NCBI RefSeq assembly: GCF_013618475.1
Contig: NZ_JABJVN010000009.1
Span: forward strand, 25,305 to 89,304
Reading direction: 5' to 3'
DNA length: 64,000 nucleotides
From: Saccharibacillus deserti
Lineage (GTDB): Bacteria; Bacillota; Bacilli; Paenibacillales; Paenibacillaceae
The notes under the pieces are model-generated. The model was not told the DNA's origin and ran no database searches. It worked only from the letters and a program-made list of their open reading frames with translations. Shown in pieces: positions 7,887 to 16,185 of this stretch; positions within the stretch are counted from its first letter, which is position 1, and each line of letters starts with the position of its first letter. The position numbers and the translations under genes are program-made.

Positions 7887-9359
7887 ATGCGTATACAGAA
7901 AAAAATGACGGGGTTTTTGGTTTTACTTGTGTTCTTTTTCTCATTCATGGGAAGTTTGGTGCCGTCGGCTCATGCCGCGGAAGCGAATAAAACGTATGTG
8001 ATCGGAACCGATACAACGTTTGCTCCTTTTGAATATCAAGATGCAAACGGCGATTTTGTCGGGATCGATATGGATTTGATTAACGCGATTGCCGAAGATC
8101 AGGGCTTTAAAGTCGAGATTAAGTCGCTCGGCTTCAATGCGGCGCTTCAAGCGCTGCAGTCCGGCAATGTGGACGGCGTGATCGCCGGCATGAGCATTAC
8201 GGACGAGCGGAAGCAAACCTTCGATTTCTCCGATCCCTATTTCGAAGCGGGCCCAATGATGGGCGTTGCCGCGGACAATGATACGATCAAGAGTTACGAA
8301 GATCTGCGCGGCAAGCGTGTAGCGGTCAAAGTCGGCACAGAAGGAGCAACTTTTGCCGATTCCATCAAAGACAAATACGGTTTCACGCTTGCAACGTTCG
8401 ACGATTCTTCGCAGCTCGTGGACGAAGTCAAAGCGGGCGGTTCCGTGGCCTTGTTCGAGGATTACCCGGTGCTTGCCTATGGCATTCAGCAGGGCAACGG
8501 AATCAAGACGGTTACGAACAAGGAAAAGGGCGGTTCGTACGGATTTGCGGTCAATAAGGGCCAGAATCCCGAATTGATGCGGATGTTCAACCAAGGACTT
8601 GCGAATCTGAAAAACAGCGGCAAATACGATGCGATCATTGCGCAGTATCTGGGATCTGTCGATGCGGCATCAGGTGCGGATATCGGCGGTGAAGCCGCCG
8701 CGAAGAAAAGCCGCCTGGGCTTGATCTGGGAATCCATGCCGGCGTTCATGACAGGCCTCGGCTATACGATGTTCTACACGATCGTGTCGCTGTTCTTCGC
8801 GTTCCTGCTCGGTCTGCTTTTCGGTTCCATGAAAGTCAGCCATAACAAATTCCTGCGCGGGATCGCGACGGTGTTCGTGGACGTGTTCCGCGGCATTCCG
8901 CTGCTGATTTTGGCTTTCTTCATCTACTTTGCCATTCCGCAGGCTTTCGGCTTCAAGATGGAAGTCTGGATGGCTTCGATTCTGGCACTTGCTTTGAACG
9001 CAGGCGCTTATGTGACCGAAATCATCCGCGGCGGTATTCAATCGATCGACAAAGGCCAGATGGAAGCGGCCCGCTCCTTGGGCGTTCCTTACGGCAATAC
9101 GATGCGCAAGATTATCCTGCCGCAGGCGATCAAGGTCATGGTGCCTTCATTTATCAACCAGATGGTCATTACGCTCAAAGATACGTCGATTCTGTCGATC
9201 ATCGGTCTTGTGGAACTCGCGCAGTCCGGCAAATTGGTCATTGCACGCACATACCAGACCTTCGACGTCTATCTGACAATTGCGATCATGTACCTGATTG
9301 TTATCACGATTCTCACGAAGATTGCGGATCGTCTCGAAAGGAGAATTGGCCGTGGATAA
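7887..9359 (+). CDS. Amino-acid ABC transporter, fused substrate-binding protein and permease (GlnHP type)
   Basis: The protein (490 aa) joins a solute-binding domain to a membrane permease, as in lactococcal GlnP. Residues 1-31 form a signal peptide ending AHA. Residues about 35-255 are a family 3 binding domain ([14 protein letters not shown], then [14 protein letters not shown]). The permease follows with several membrane helices and the EAA loop [20 protein letters not shown] that contacts the ATPase. The binding domain works outside the membrane. GGAGG lies about 7 nt before the ATG. The ATPase gene overlaps its end by 8 bp. Glutamine or another polar amino acid is likely; specificity is inferred only from family. 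Confidence 0.92.
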   Translation: MRIQKKMTGFLVLLVFFFSFMGSLVPSAHAAEANKTYVIGTDTTFAPFEYQDANGDFVGIDMDLINAIAEDQGFKVEIKSLGFNAALQALQSGNVDGVIAGMSITDERKQTFDFSDPYFEAGPMMGVAADNDTIKSYEDLRGKRVAVKVGTEGATFADSIKDKYGFTLATFDDSSQLVDEVKAGGSVALFEDYPVLAYGIQQGNGIKTVTNKEKGGSYGFAVNKGQNPELMRMFNQGLANLKNSGKYDAIIAQYLGSVDAASGADIGGEAAAKKSRLGLIWESMPAFMTGLGYTMFYTIVSLFFAFLLGLLFGSMKVSHNKFLRGIATVFVDVFRGIPLLILAFFIYFAIPQAFGFKMEVWMASILALALNAGAYVTEIIRGGIQSIDKGQMEAARSLGVPYGNTMRKIILPQAIKVMVPSFINQMVITLKDTSILSIIGLVELAQSGKLVIARTYQTFDVYLTIAIMYLIVITILTKIADRLERRIGRG

Positions 9360-10080
9360 GATCAAAGTTACGGGGCTCAAGAAAAGCTATGGAAGCAACG
9401 AAGTACTCAAAGGCATCGATATGGAAATCGGCGAAGGCGAAGTGGTCTGCGTCATCGGACCTTCCGGTTCCGGTAAGAGTACCTTGCTCCGCTGCCTCAA
9501 CCTGCTGGAGGAGATCAGTGCCGGCAAAGTGGTTGTAGACGATTACGATTTGAGCGACAAGAACTCGGATATCAATAAAATTCGCGAGAATATCGGGATG
9601 GTATTCCAACATTTCAATCTGTTCCCTCATATGAGTGTGTTGAAGAACATCACCTTCGCGCCTGTGGAACTTAAAAAGATGACACCGGCCGAAGCCGAGA
9701 AGCAGGCCTTGGCCCTGCTGGAACGCGTAGGTTTATCCGACAAAGCGGACGCTTACCCGGCTTCGCTGTCCGGCGGACAGAAGCAGCGCGTGGCGATCGC
9801 CCGCGCGCTGGCCATGAATCCGGACGTCATGCTGTTCGACGAACCGACTTCCGCGCTCGACCCGGAAATGGTCGGGGAAGTGCTCGGCGTCATGCAGGAT
9901 CTGGCGCGGGAAGGCATGACGATGGTGATCGTTACGCACGAAATGGGCTTCGCCCGCGAAGTGGGGCACCGCGTGATCTTCATGGACGGCGGCTACATCG
10001 TGGAAGAAGGCACGCCGGAAGAAGTATTCGGCAGTCCGAAACACGAGCGGACGATCAGCTTCCTGGAAAAAGTGCTGTAG
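9352..10080 (+). CDS. glnQ: Amino-acid ABC transporter ATP-binding protein (GlnQ type)
   Basis: The product (242 aa) is the cytoplasmic ATPase partner of the upstream fused permease. It shows Walker [11 protein letters not shown]-loop [11 protein letters not shown], signature LSGGQKQR, Walker B VMLFDEP and the H-loop VTHEMGF, all of polar-amino-acid type. The start is GTG at 9352, 6-7 nt after AAAGGAGA, giving [13 protein letters not shown]; this overlaps the permease stop by 8 bp and implies translational coupling. A strong terminator follows, so the operon has two genes. Confidence 0.93.
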   Translation: MDKIKVTGLKKSYGSNEVLKGIDMEIGEGEVVCVIGPSGSGKSTLLRCLNLLEEISAGKVVVDDYDLSDKNSDINKIRENIGMVFQHFNLFPHMSVLKNITFAPVELKKMTPAEAEKQALALLERVGLSDKADAYPASLSGGQKQRVAIARALAMNPDVMLFDEPTSALDPEMVGEVLGVMQDLAREGMTMVIVTHEMGFAREVGHRVIFMDGGYIVEEGTPEEVFGSPKHERTISFLEKVL

Positions 10081-10114
10081 GCTTCCGGCCGCATTTCGCA
10101 GCCGTGCAGCTGCG

Positions 10115-10153
10115 AAAAAGAGGACAATCCGTTATCGGATTGTCCTCTTTTTT
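10115..10153 (+). terminator. Intrinsic terminator after the amino-acid transporter operon
   Basis: A 17-bp stem (10115-10131 with 10136-10152) around TTAT is followed by a run of Ts. It can also act on the minus strand for the convergent kinase-like gene. Confidence 0.9.
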
Positions 10154-10256
10154 ATGGATAAATGACCTTCGGCGTTCTTGAGGTTCGCAGACGGCAGAAG
10201 CCTTGTTTCCCAAGCCGACCGGGTTCCCCGCTTAACCGGGTTTGCGCGCCTTTCCC

Positions 10257-10955
10257 TTATATCCGTCTGCCCTGAGGGTGACGGCCGTCGAGGCGCGATT
10301 TCTTGCGCAGACGGCGGTAGAGGAAGCGGATCAAATCCATTGACCAGTCGGGCATCGGAAAAGCGCGTTTGGGCATAAAAGGTTTATAGATTTTAAAATA
10401 CGCTTTTTTGAGGTCTTTCCACATAATGCACGGCCCCTCCTGCAGAAAATCGGAGATATCGACAACCAGGCCGCGTCCGTCTTTGAGCATCACGTTTTTG
10501 CCGTGGACGTCTTTGGGATTCAAGCCGCGGGAACGGGCGTAGTCGAGTGCTTTGTCGATATCGCGCACCGCTTTCTCGGGAATCCGCGTCCCGTCGCGCA
10601 GACAGTTGTAAAAGGTTTTGCCTTCAAGCTTTTTGAGAAGGAGATAGCTGTGTTCGCCCTGTACGCCGGCCGCATACAGCGTCGAATAAGCGGGATGGGT
10701 CCCCAGCCGTTCGTAGACCTCGCATTCTTCCCGCCAGCCCGGACGTCCCGGAGCGTAGACTTTGACGACTTTGCCGGGCAGCATGGGGTGTTCGAACACC
10801 GCCGCGTAATTGCCGGCGCCGAGCAGTCTCCAGTCCGTCGGCGTATGGTGCACGACCACCGGATTGAACGGGTCGGCGCTCTCGAGCCGCACGTCCGGCA
10901 GCAGGGTATCTTCAATCAGGCGGATCGAGGGTTCTTGCTCGCCGCTGTGGATCAT
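10257..10955 (-). CDS. Small protein-kinase-like protein
   Basis: The protein (232 aa) resembles short bacterial Ser/Thr kinase-like proteins such as those annotated YrzF in bacilli. Visible elements are a glycine-loop-like LGAGNYAAVF, a VVKVY lysine strand, a catalytic-loop-like DVHGKNVML and a metal-site-like VVDISDF. The catalytic Asp normally found in HRD is Asp of DVHGKN, so activity is plausible. The C-terminus is Arg/Lys-rich. ATG 10955 follows AAGGAG at 8 nt; an extension to 11015 is open but lacks a ribosome site. It stands alone and convergent to the transporter operon. Substrate unknown. Confidence 0.7.
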   Translation of the reverse strand: MIHSGEQEPSIRLIEDTLLPDVRLESADPFNPVVVHHTPTDWRLLGAGNYAAVFEHPMLPGKVVKVYAPGRPGWREECEVYERLGTHPAYSTLYAAGVQGEHSYLLLKKLEGKTFYNCLRDGTRIPEKAVRDIDKALDYARSRGLNPKDVHGKNVMLKDGRGLVVDISDFLQEGPCIMWKDLKKAYFKIYKPFMPKRAFPMPDWSMDLIRFLYRRLRKKSRLDGRHPQGRRI

Positions 10956-11136
10956 ATCATTCACTCCTTGGAGGAAACGGCGTTTGCGTCCGTCTGTCTG
11001 TTTTTTCCTTATCATAGTCCCGAAGAGGCATCAAGGCAACCGTCCGCAGACGGAGTTCCGACGATCGGCGAATGGATTTTTGGGAAGGTGTTTGGTAAAT
11101 TAGAGGATACACGACACAGACTAGGGGACTTGGCGA

Positions 11137-11625
11137 ATGAACATCGACTATGTGGACATCAGGAAAGCCCGAAGCACAGACCGTGGGCTGTTCGAACGGC
11201 TGTGGCAGCTGTATCTGTACGATTTTAGCGAATTTACCGGGATGAGCGTTCGCCCCGACGGGACGTATCCTTATTTTGCGGAGTTCGAGCTCTATTGGAA
11301 AAAGTGGGGCGGCAACTACGCGTATCTGATCCTCGCGGACGGACAGATTGCCGGGTTCGCGATGGTGCACGAATTCTGGGAGAACGAAGCGGCTTACCTC
11401 TCGCAGTTCTTCGTCCTGCGCAAATACCGCCGCACCGGCGTCGGCAGCCGCGCCGCCCGGCTCGTATTCGAGACGAAGCGGGGCCGCTGGGGCCTGCACC
11501 AACTGGCCAACAATATTCCGGCCCAGCGCTTCTGGGACCGGGTGATTCTGGAACTGACGGGCGCTCCTCCGCTGTTGGAGAAGATGGAAGAAGACCGGCG
11601 GTTCCAGATGTTCGAACTGAAGTGA
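11137..11625 (+). CDS. GNAT-family N-acetyltransferase
   Basis: The protein (162 aa) is a single GNAT domain. The acetyl-CoA pyrophosphate loop is recognisable as RKYRRTGVGSRAA, followed by the C-terminal motif B region (AQRFWDRV). It would transfer an acetyl group from acetyl-CoA to an amine or other small acceptor in the cytoplasm. A weak GGGGACT ribosome site lies 7-10 nt before the ATG. It is divergent from the kinase-like gene and ends at its own terminator. The acceptor is unknown. Confidence 0.85.
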   Translation: MNIDYVDIRKARSTDRGLFERLWQLYLYDFSEFTGMSVRPDGTYPYFAEFELYWKKWGGNYAYLILADGQIAGFAMVHEFWENEAAYLSQFFVLRKYRRTGVGSRAARLVFETKRGRWGLHQLANNIPAQRFWDRVILELTGAPPLLEKMEEDRRFQMFELK

Positions 11626-11632
11626 AAAAGAG

Positions 11633-11664
11633 AAGATCCCCAGGCCGCAGGGCTTGGGGATCTT
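11633..11664 (+). terminator. Intrinsic terminator after the acetyltransferase gene
   Basis: AAGATCCCCA and TGGGGATCTT form a 10-bp outer stem with further GC pairing inside, beginning 8 bp after the stop codon. The T-run is short. Confidence 0.65.
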
Positions 11665-11840
11665 TGTAGGCCGACGTAAATTGCCGGGAGACGTGGATTC
11701 GGAGAAATTGGCTTCCCGAGCTGACGGCTATCCTGCGCTTCCTATCAAAAGGCATCGGCCCTGAGAGGCGAGGACCTTGCCTTTCCCGGTCGCTTCGGAC
11801 GGCCTGGAACGGTCAGACGATGGAGATTGGGACGAAAAGT

Positions 11841-11877
11841 AAGAAGCAGCCTATCTATAGGGAATAGGCTGCTTTTT
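11841..11877. terminator. Intrinsic terminator 3' of the broken lipoprotein-like gene
   Basis: AAGCAGCCTAT and ATAGGCTGCTT style arms (11844-11854 with 11864-11874) flank a short loop. T-rich tracts lie on both sides, so it can work in either direction. Confidence 0.7.
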
Positions 11878-11890
11878 ATTATTAATCAGA

Positions 11891-12528
11891 TTACTTGGCT
11901 GCTTCTTCGATGAAACTTTCAAATTCGTTTTTGACTTCATTACTGAGTACTTTGTTAGACTCATCGACTGGATCAGTAACATTAACTTTGCCTTGGTGAA
12001 CTCCAAGTGGCATATAGCCTCCATCAGAGTGCTTTTTTAAGAAAAGAATGTATTCTTCATTTGGCTTCAATTCATTATAATTCTCGTTAATGATTTTAAC
12101 CTGCTGTTCTGAACTGTCTGTGAAGATGGTATAAGGTTCGTAGATGATAACGTCTTCACCGATCTTCACATCTTCATTCGTTTTTTCAACATTTAAAACT
12201 TCCACTTGGGTTTCTGCCCAATACCACAGTGGCATTCCGTTATTATCGGGTTCTTCATTAATAAATCTTGTTTCAGAAGAAGATTTTGCTAAAACAACAA
12301 GATCCGCATCAGCTTCAAGTTCGTTGGCTGCTTCATAATTTTTGTTTCACCGCTTGTTGTGATTACCTTCATGTTACTTTCTGTTTTATTGCTCGTGCTT
12401 TCAGAGGAAGCTTGTGTTGTATTTGAAGAAGTTGAACTTTGTTCATTGTTCAATGCAAATACAAGAGATGCAGTCAAGGTTAAAGCACCAGCAGGAAGAA
12501 GAATTGTAAGAAGCGTTTTTTTATTCAT
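11891..12528 (-). pseudogene. AT-rich secreted-protein gene broken by a one-base frameshift
   Basis: Two open frames belong to one gene. The 5' part (12528 to about 12340) encodes a signal peptide (MNKKTLLTILLPAGALTLTA) and a Ser/Thr/Asn-rich linker. The 3' part continues in another frame with NYEAANELEADADLVVLAKS up to the stop at 11891. Adding one base to the five-T run at 12339-12343 joins them into about 210 codons without a stop. A good ribosome site (AAGGGGAGA) precedes the ATG. The gene is far more AT-rich than its neighbours, suggesting transfer. The C-terminal half looks like a small exported Bacillus-type protein of unknown role. A sequencing error in the homopolymer is possible. 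Confidence 0.75.
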
Positions 12529-12779
12529 AAGGTATCTCCCCTTTTTAATTTCCGTATATGGCTCTTAAGCCATTTATATCATCCGATTGCTGCGTATCTA
12601 CCAAAGATCAAAATCCGGAAAGGCAGCGCTTGAAGTTATGCAGTAGGGGATTCCGAAAGGCTTTATTTTTAAGTTGAAATCTGGCAGAGATAATCGTTAA
12701 ACTGATCCGGATAACAACCGCGCCTAACACACAGGTCCATCGCGACATACGGAATTTGATCGGAAGTCGATTTGCCAAG
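12529..12779. other. Spacer upstream of the broken gene
   Basis: No gene is supported. A 70-codon minus-strand frame (12608-12820) lacks a ribosome site and overlaps a terminator. The first part is AT-rich and probably carries the promoter of the broken gene, but no clear hexamer pair was found. Confidence 0.35.
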
Positions 12780-12816
12780 AAAAAACGGACGAAAGCCTCA
12801 AGGCTTCCGTCCGTTT
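12780..12816 (-). terminator. Intrinsic terminator of the cyclomaltodextrinase gene
   Basis: AAACGGACGAAAGCCT (12783-12798) pairs with AGGCTTCCGTCCGTTT (12801-12816) with one mismatch, and on the minus strand it ends in a T6 run. It begins 29 bp after the stop codon. Confidence 0.85.
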
Positions 12817-12844
12817 GCATGCGGATAAGGGGACATTTCGTTTT

Positions 12845-14617
12845 TTACTTCGCCTGCAGTACCGCATACCCGTAAGCCGGCAGTTCGATCGTCAGCTTGC
12901 CGCCGCCGGCGCTGAGGCTGCCTTCCGTCTGCGGCTGCGTATCGGCTCCGCCCGCGTAGAGCACGCTCCACGCGCCGGAACGGCCGGCTTCCACTTCGAC
13001 GCTCTGCGCCGTTTCCGATGCGTTCAGCGCGACGATGAACGTACCGTCTTCGTCCTGTCTGCGGTAGGCGATCGCGCGTCCGCCCGCTTCGGCGTGCAGC
13101 ACGTCGAAGGCGCCGGTACGCAGCGCGCTGTGCTGCAAGCGCAGCGCGATCATTTTCCGGTAAAAGGCATGCAGCTCGAGATCCTGCTTCGACTCGTCCC
13201 ACTCCATGCACTTGCGGCAGTCCGGATCCGGGCCGCCGTCGAGGCCGATCTCGCTGCCGTAGTAGACGCACGGCGTGCCGGGATACGTCATCTGGATCGC
13301 GACGGACAGCTTCAGCTTGTTTTTGTCGCCGCCGGCTATCGTGAGCATACGCTCCGTGTCATGGCTGTCGAGCAGGTTGAACGCCGCTTGGCTGACCGGC
13401 AGCGGATAGCGCGCCAGCTGCGTCGCGAGCGAATGGGAGAATTTGAGCGCGTCCGTCTGTTCCAGCGCGACGAAGTTCCGGACCGCATACGTGAACGGAT
13501 AGTTCATCGCGGAATCGAACTGGTCGCCCTGCAGCCAAGGCGTCGCTTCGTGCCACAGTTCGCCCAGAATATAGGCTTCCGGATTGGCTTCCTTGACGAC
13601 ATTGCGGAACTCGCGCCAGAACTTATGGTCCACTTCGTCCGCCACGTCGAGCCGCCAGCCGTCGAAGCCGATCTCGCCGATCCAGTAGCGGGCCGCTTCG
13701 AGCAGGTATTTTTTGACTTCCGGATGGCCGGTGTTGAATTTCGGCATATTCGGCTCGAAGCTGAACGTCTCGTACGTCGGAATGCCGTCTTTGACATCGA
13801 TCGGGAATTCGCGGACATGGAACCAGTCTTTGTACTGCGATTTCCCGCCTTTTTCCTTCACGTCGACAAACGGTTTGAACGTTTTGCCCGAATGGTTGAA
13901 CACGGCGTCGAGCAGCACCCGGATACCGCGCCCGTGACATTCCGCGATCAGCTTCTTGAGCGTGTCGATATCGCCGAAATGCGGATCGAGCTGCATATAA
14001 TCTTCCGTATCGTATTTATGGTTGCTCGGCGCTTTGAAGATCGGGGTGAAGTAGATCGCGTTGACGCCGAGATCCGCGATGTAGTCAAGATGTTGGCGCA
14101 CGCCTTCCAGATCTCCGCCGAAGAAGCTGTCCACTTCCGGCTTGCCGCCCCAGGGCTCCACGTTTTCGGGATCGCGGGACTTGTCGCCGTTCGCGAAACG
14201 TTCGGGGAAGATCTGATAGAAGACGGCATTTTTGGCCCAGTCGGGCGTTTGCAGAATGTCTTCCGGATTGATATAGGCGATTTCGTAGAAGTCGTCGGAC
14301 GTCTCGCGCTCCGTATGGTGGAAGCCGTCTTCGTTCATCCAGACTTTGTCCGAACCGCTCTCCAGACGGAATCCGTATTTGAGACGGCGGTAAGGCGGCT
14401 TGATTTCGCATTCCCAGTAATCGAACAGCGCATCGGCGGCGAATACGCGCATGGCGGTTTCTTCGCGGGTGCGGTCCCAGGCGTATTTGTCTCCGCCGAT
14501 AACGAAGATTCGCTCCACGTCATTTTTTTGGGTGCGGATACGCAGGTGGATCGTTTCGTGGTCGACGGTGTAGGCCCAGTTCAGTTTCGGCCGGTGTTCA
14601 ATCGCTTCAAGCAGCAT
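12845..14617 (-). CDS. Cyclomaltodextrinase / neopullulanase-type alpha-glycosidase (GH13 subfamily 20)
   Basis: The protein (590 aa) has the N-terminal CBM34-like domain typical of cytoplasmic cyclomaltodextrinases, then the GH13 barrel. Conserved regions are DAVFNH, GWRLDVADEVDH with nucleophile Asp324, ILGELWHE with acid/base Glu353, and LLDSHDTERM with Asp420; these numbers match the TVAII/neopullulanase group almost exactly. It would hydrolyse cyclodextrins, pullulan or short maltodextrins to maltose-type products. ATG 14617 follows AAGGGGG at about 8 nt; the open frame extends to 14896 without support. Its maltose would feed the phosphorylase at 357-2720. No shared operator with that gene was seen. 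Confidence 0.9.
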   Translation of the reverse strand: MLLEAIEHRPKLNWAYTVDHETIHLRIRTQKNDVERIFVIGGDKYAWDRTREETAMRVFAADALFDYWECEIKPPYRRLKYGFRLESGSDKVWMNEDGFHHTERETSDDFYEIAYINPEDILQTPDWAKNAVFYQIFPERFANGDKSRDPENVEPWGGKPEVDSFFGGDLEGVRQHLDYIADLGVNAIYFTPIFKAPSNHKYDTEDYMQLDPHFGDIDTLKKLIAECHGRGIRVLLDAVFNHSGKTFKPFVDVKEKGGKSQYKDWFHVREFPIDVKDGIPTYETFSFEPNMPKFNTGHPEVKKYLLEAARYWIGEIGFDGWRLDVADEVDHKFWREFRNVVKEANPEAYILGELWHEATPWLQGDQFDSAMNYPFTYAVRNFVALEQTDALKFSHSLATQLARYPLPVSQAAFNLLDSHDTERMLTIAGGDKNKLKLSVAIQMTYPGTPCVYYGSEIGLDGGPDPDCRKCMEWDESKQDLELHAFYRKMIALRLQHSALRTGAFDVLHAEAGGRAIAYRRQDEDGTFIVALNASETAQSVEVEAGRSGAWSVLYAGGADTQPQTEGSLSAGGGKLTIELPAYGYAVLQAK

Positions 14618-14747
14618 TGGATAATCCCCCTTGGGTATCGGAATAATGGAATAGTGGCATGGTGCGCCGGGCACCGACAAAAAAGGTATACCCCGGAAGC
14701 GGGAAGCGAGAAACACAGCCGCTGTCCGAAAGCGGAACCCGCTCTGC

Positions 14748-14812
14748 AAAAAAAGACGAACGAACCGTTCCCCGTCACGATGCAGGGGGAGCGATCCGTT
14801 CGTCCGTCTTTC
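14748..14812 (-). terminator. Terminator-like long hairpin 3' of the small membrane protein gene
   Basis: AAAGACGAACGAACCG (14752-14767) pairs with CGATCCGTTCGTCCGTCTTT (14792-14811) with a few mismatches, and GGGGGA/TTCCCC pair inside. The minus-strand exit is T-rich. Confidence 0.65.
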
Positions 14813-14844
14813 AAAAAAGTTCCACGTGAAGCGTAACCTTTCGA

Positions 14845-15237
14845 TTAAAGCGGCATCAGGTCGCGGTTTTTGGCCGATTTGCGGCATTCTTTGCATACGC
14901 CGACCAATTTGCCGTAATCGTCGACATAAAAAGCGATCGAATCGCTTTTCTTCTGGCAGTACGAGCAGGGCTGCTGGCGCCCGTCACCATTCTTGGGGAC
15001 GAATCCGCGGATATCGGCCCCGGGGGAGGAAGAAGCGGCTGCGCGTTTCGGCTTGACAGGTTCAGCCTGGGCCGATTTGGCCGGGGCGGTACGCAGTTTG
15101 CGGCGGCGGGCGGCGGCGAGATCGACGAGATTGCCCGAAGACCGGCGGCTGCGTTTGGAGCGGACGACGAGCGCCGCGGCCAGGGCTCCGCCGAGCAGCA
15201 CGGCTCCCAGGATCAGCGCGATAGCGACGGGCATCAT
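14845..15237 (-). CDS. Small membrane-anchored protein with a four-cysteine zinc-binding motif
   Basis: The product (130 aa) starts with one hydrophobic helix (residues 3-25), followed by an Arg/Lys/Ala-rich linker (about 27-75) and a C-terminal CSYCQK...CKECRK motif, which would bind one zinc ion. AAGGAGGG lies 7 nt before the ATG. I do not recognise a named family. By topology the basic, cysteine-rich part should be cytoplasmic. It stands between the cyclomaltodextrinase gene and a divergent two-component operon. Confidence 0.65.
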   Translation of the reverse strand: MMPVAIALILGAVLLGGALAAALVVRSKRSRRSSGNLVDLAAARRRKLRTAPAKSAQAEPVKPKRAAASSSPGADIRGFVPKNGDGRQQPCSYCQKKSDSIAFYVDDYGKLVGVCKECRKSAKNRDLMPL

Positions 15238-15507
15238 AACGCTTCCCTCCTTGTGAATGGAATGATCGGGCTGGGGACATAGGGCGGTAAAACTTCAGAA
15301 ATCGGCTCCGAAAATCGGAACAAAAAGTGTACTTTTCATTACCCGAATACGTAGAGGAAAGAAACGGGCTTTATTGAAAAAACAGGACCGGCGAATCGTG
15401 TCCCTATGTGCCCCGAAGCGCAAATGCTGGTATCATGGACGCAGAGCGGATACAGGGGCGCGAAGAAGCGGCCGCGCCCGAGGGTCCGGAGTGGGAGGAT
15501 TGGAAAA

Positions 15508-16185
15508 GTGAGCAAAAAAACGGTGCTGTATATCGAAGACGAACGACAGATCGGCGAGTGGGTGGTACGCAATCTCGAAGAACGGGGATACGGGGTAGTC
15601 TGGCTCGAGAGCGGGGAAGGCGCCTCCGAAGCGGCCGGGGAATGCGATGCCGCGGTTCTGGACATCATGCTGCCGGGGCTGGACGGATTCACGGTCGGCC
15701 AGCGCTTGAAGCGGGATCGGCCGTCGATGCCGGTGATGATGCTGTCGGCGCGCACGTCGATCGACGACAAACTCGAAGCGCTGCGGTTTGCCGACGATTA
15801 CCTGACCAAGCCGTTTCATCCGGACGAGCTGGCCGCGCGGATCGAAGTGATGCTGCGCCGCTCGGCACCCGCCGAACCGGAAGGACGCCGTATCGGCCAT
15901 CTGCTCGTATACGAACGCGAGAACCGGGTAGAAGATACGGATACCGGCGAAGAGATTGCGCTGACCGGCAAGCAGTTTCATATTTTCATGTATTTCCTGC
16001 GCCATCTCGGACAGATTCTGACCAAGGAACAGATTTATGAAGCGGTATGGGGCGAACCTTATATGGACGGCGACAAGACGCTGATGGTGCATATCCGGTA
16101 TCTGCGCGAGAAGATCGAACGCGATCCCGGCAGCCCGCAGATCGTGGAGACCGTCCGGGGCATCGGCTATCGGGTAAAAGGATGA
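15508..16185 (+). CDS. OmpR/PhoB-family response regulator
   Basis: The protein (225 aa) has an N-terminal receiver (phospho-acceptor Asp52 in AAVLDIMLPG, conserved TKPF Lys) and a C-terminal winged helix (GKQFHIFMYF through VRGIGYRVKG). It should bind direct-repeat DNA sites after phosphorylation by the adjacent kinase. The start is GTG at 15508, 9 nt after GGGAGGA; longer frames to 15406 are open but unsupported. The gene overlaps the kinase start by 4 bp (ATGA). Confidence 0.92.
   Translation: MSKKTVLYIEDERQIGEWVVRNLEERGYGVVWLESGEGASEAAGECDAAVLDIMLPGLDGFTVGQRLKRDRPSMPVMMLSARTSIDDKLEALRFADDYLTKPFHPDELAARIEVMLRRSAPAEPEGRRIGHLLVYERENRVEDTDTGEEIALTGKQFHIFMYFLRHLGQILTKEQIYEAVWGEPYMDGDKTLMVHIRYLREKIERDPGSPQIVETVRGIGYRVKG

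Noticed and set aside
12608-12820. 70-codon minus-strand frame
   Set aside because: It starts inside the terminator of the cyclomaltodextrinase gene, has no ribosome site and no protein-like pattern.
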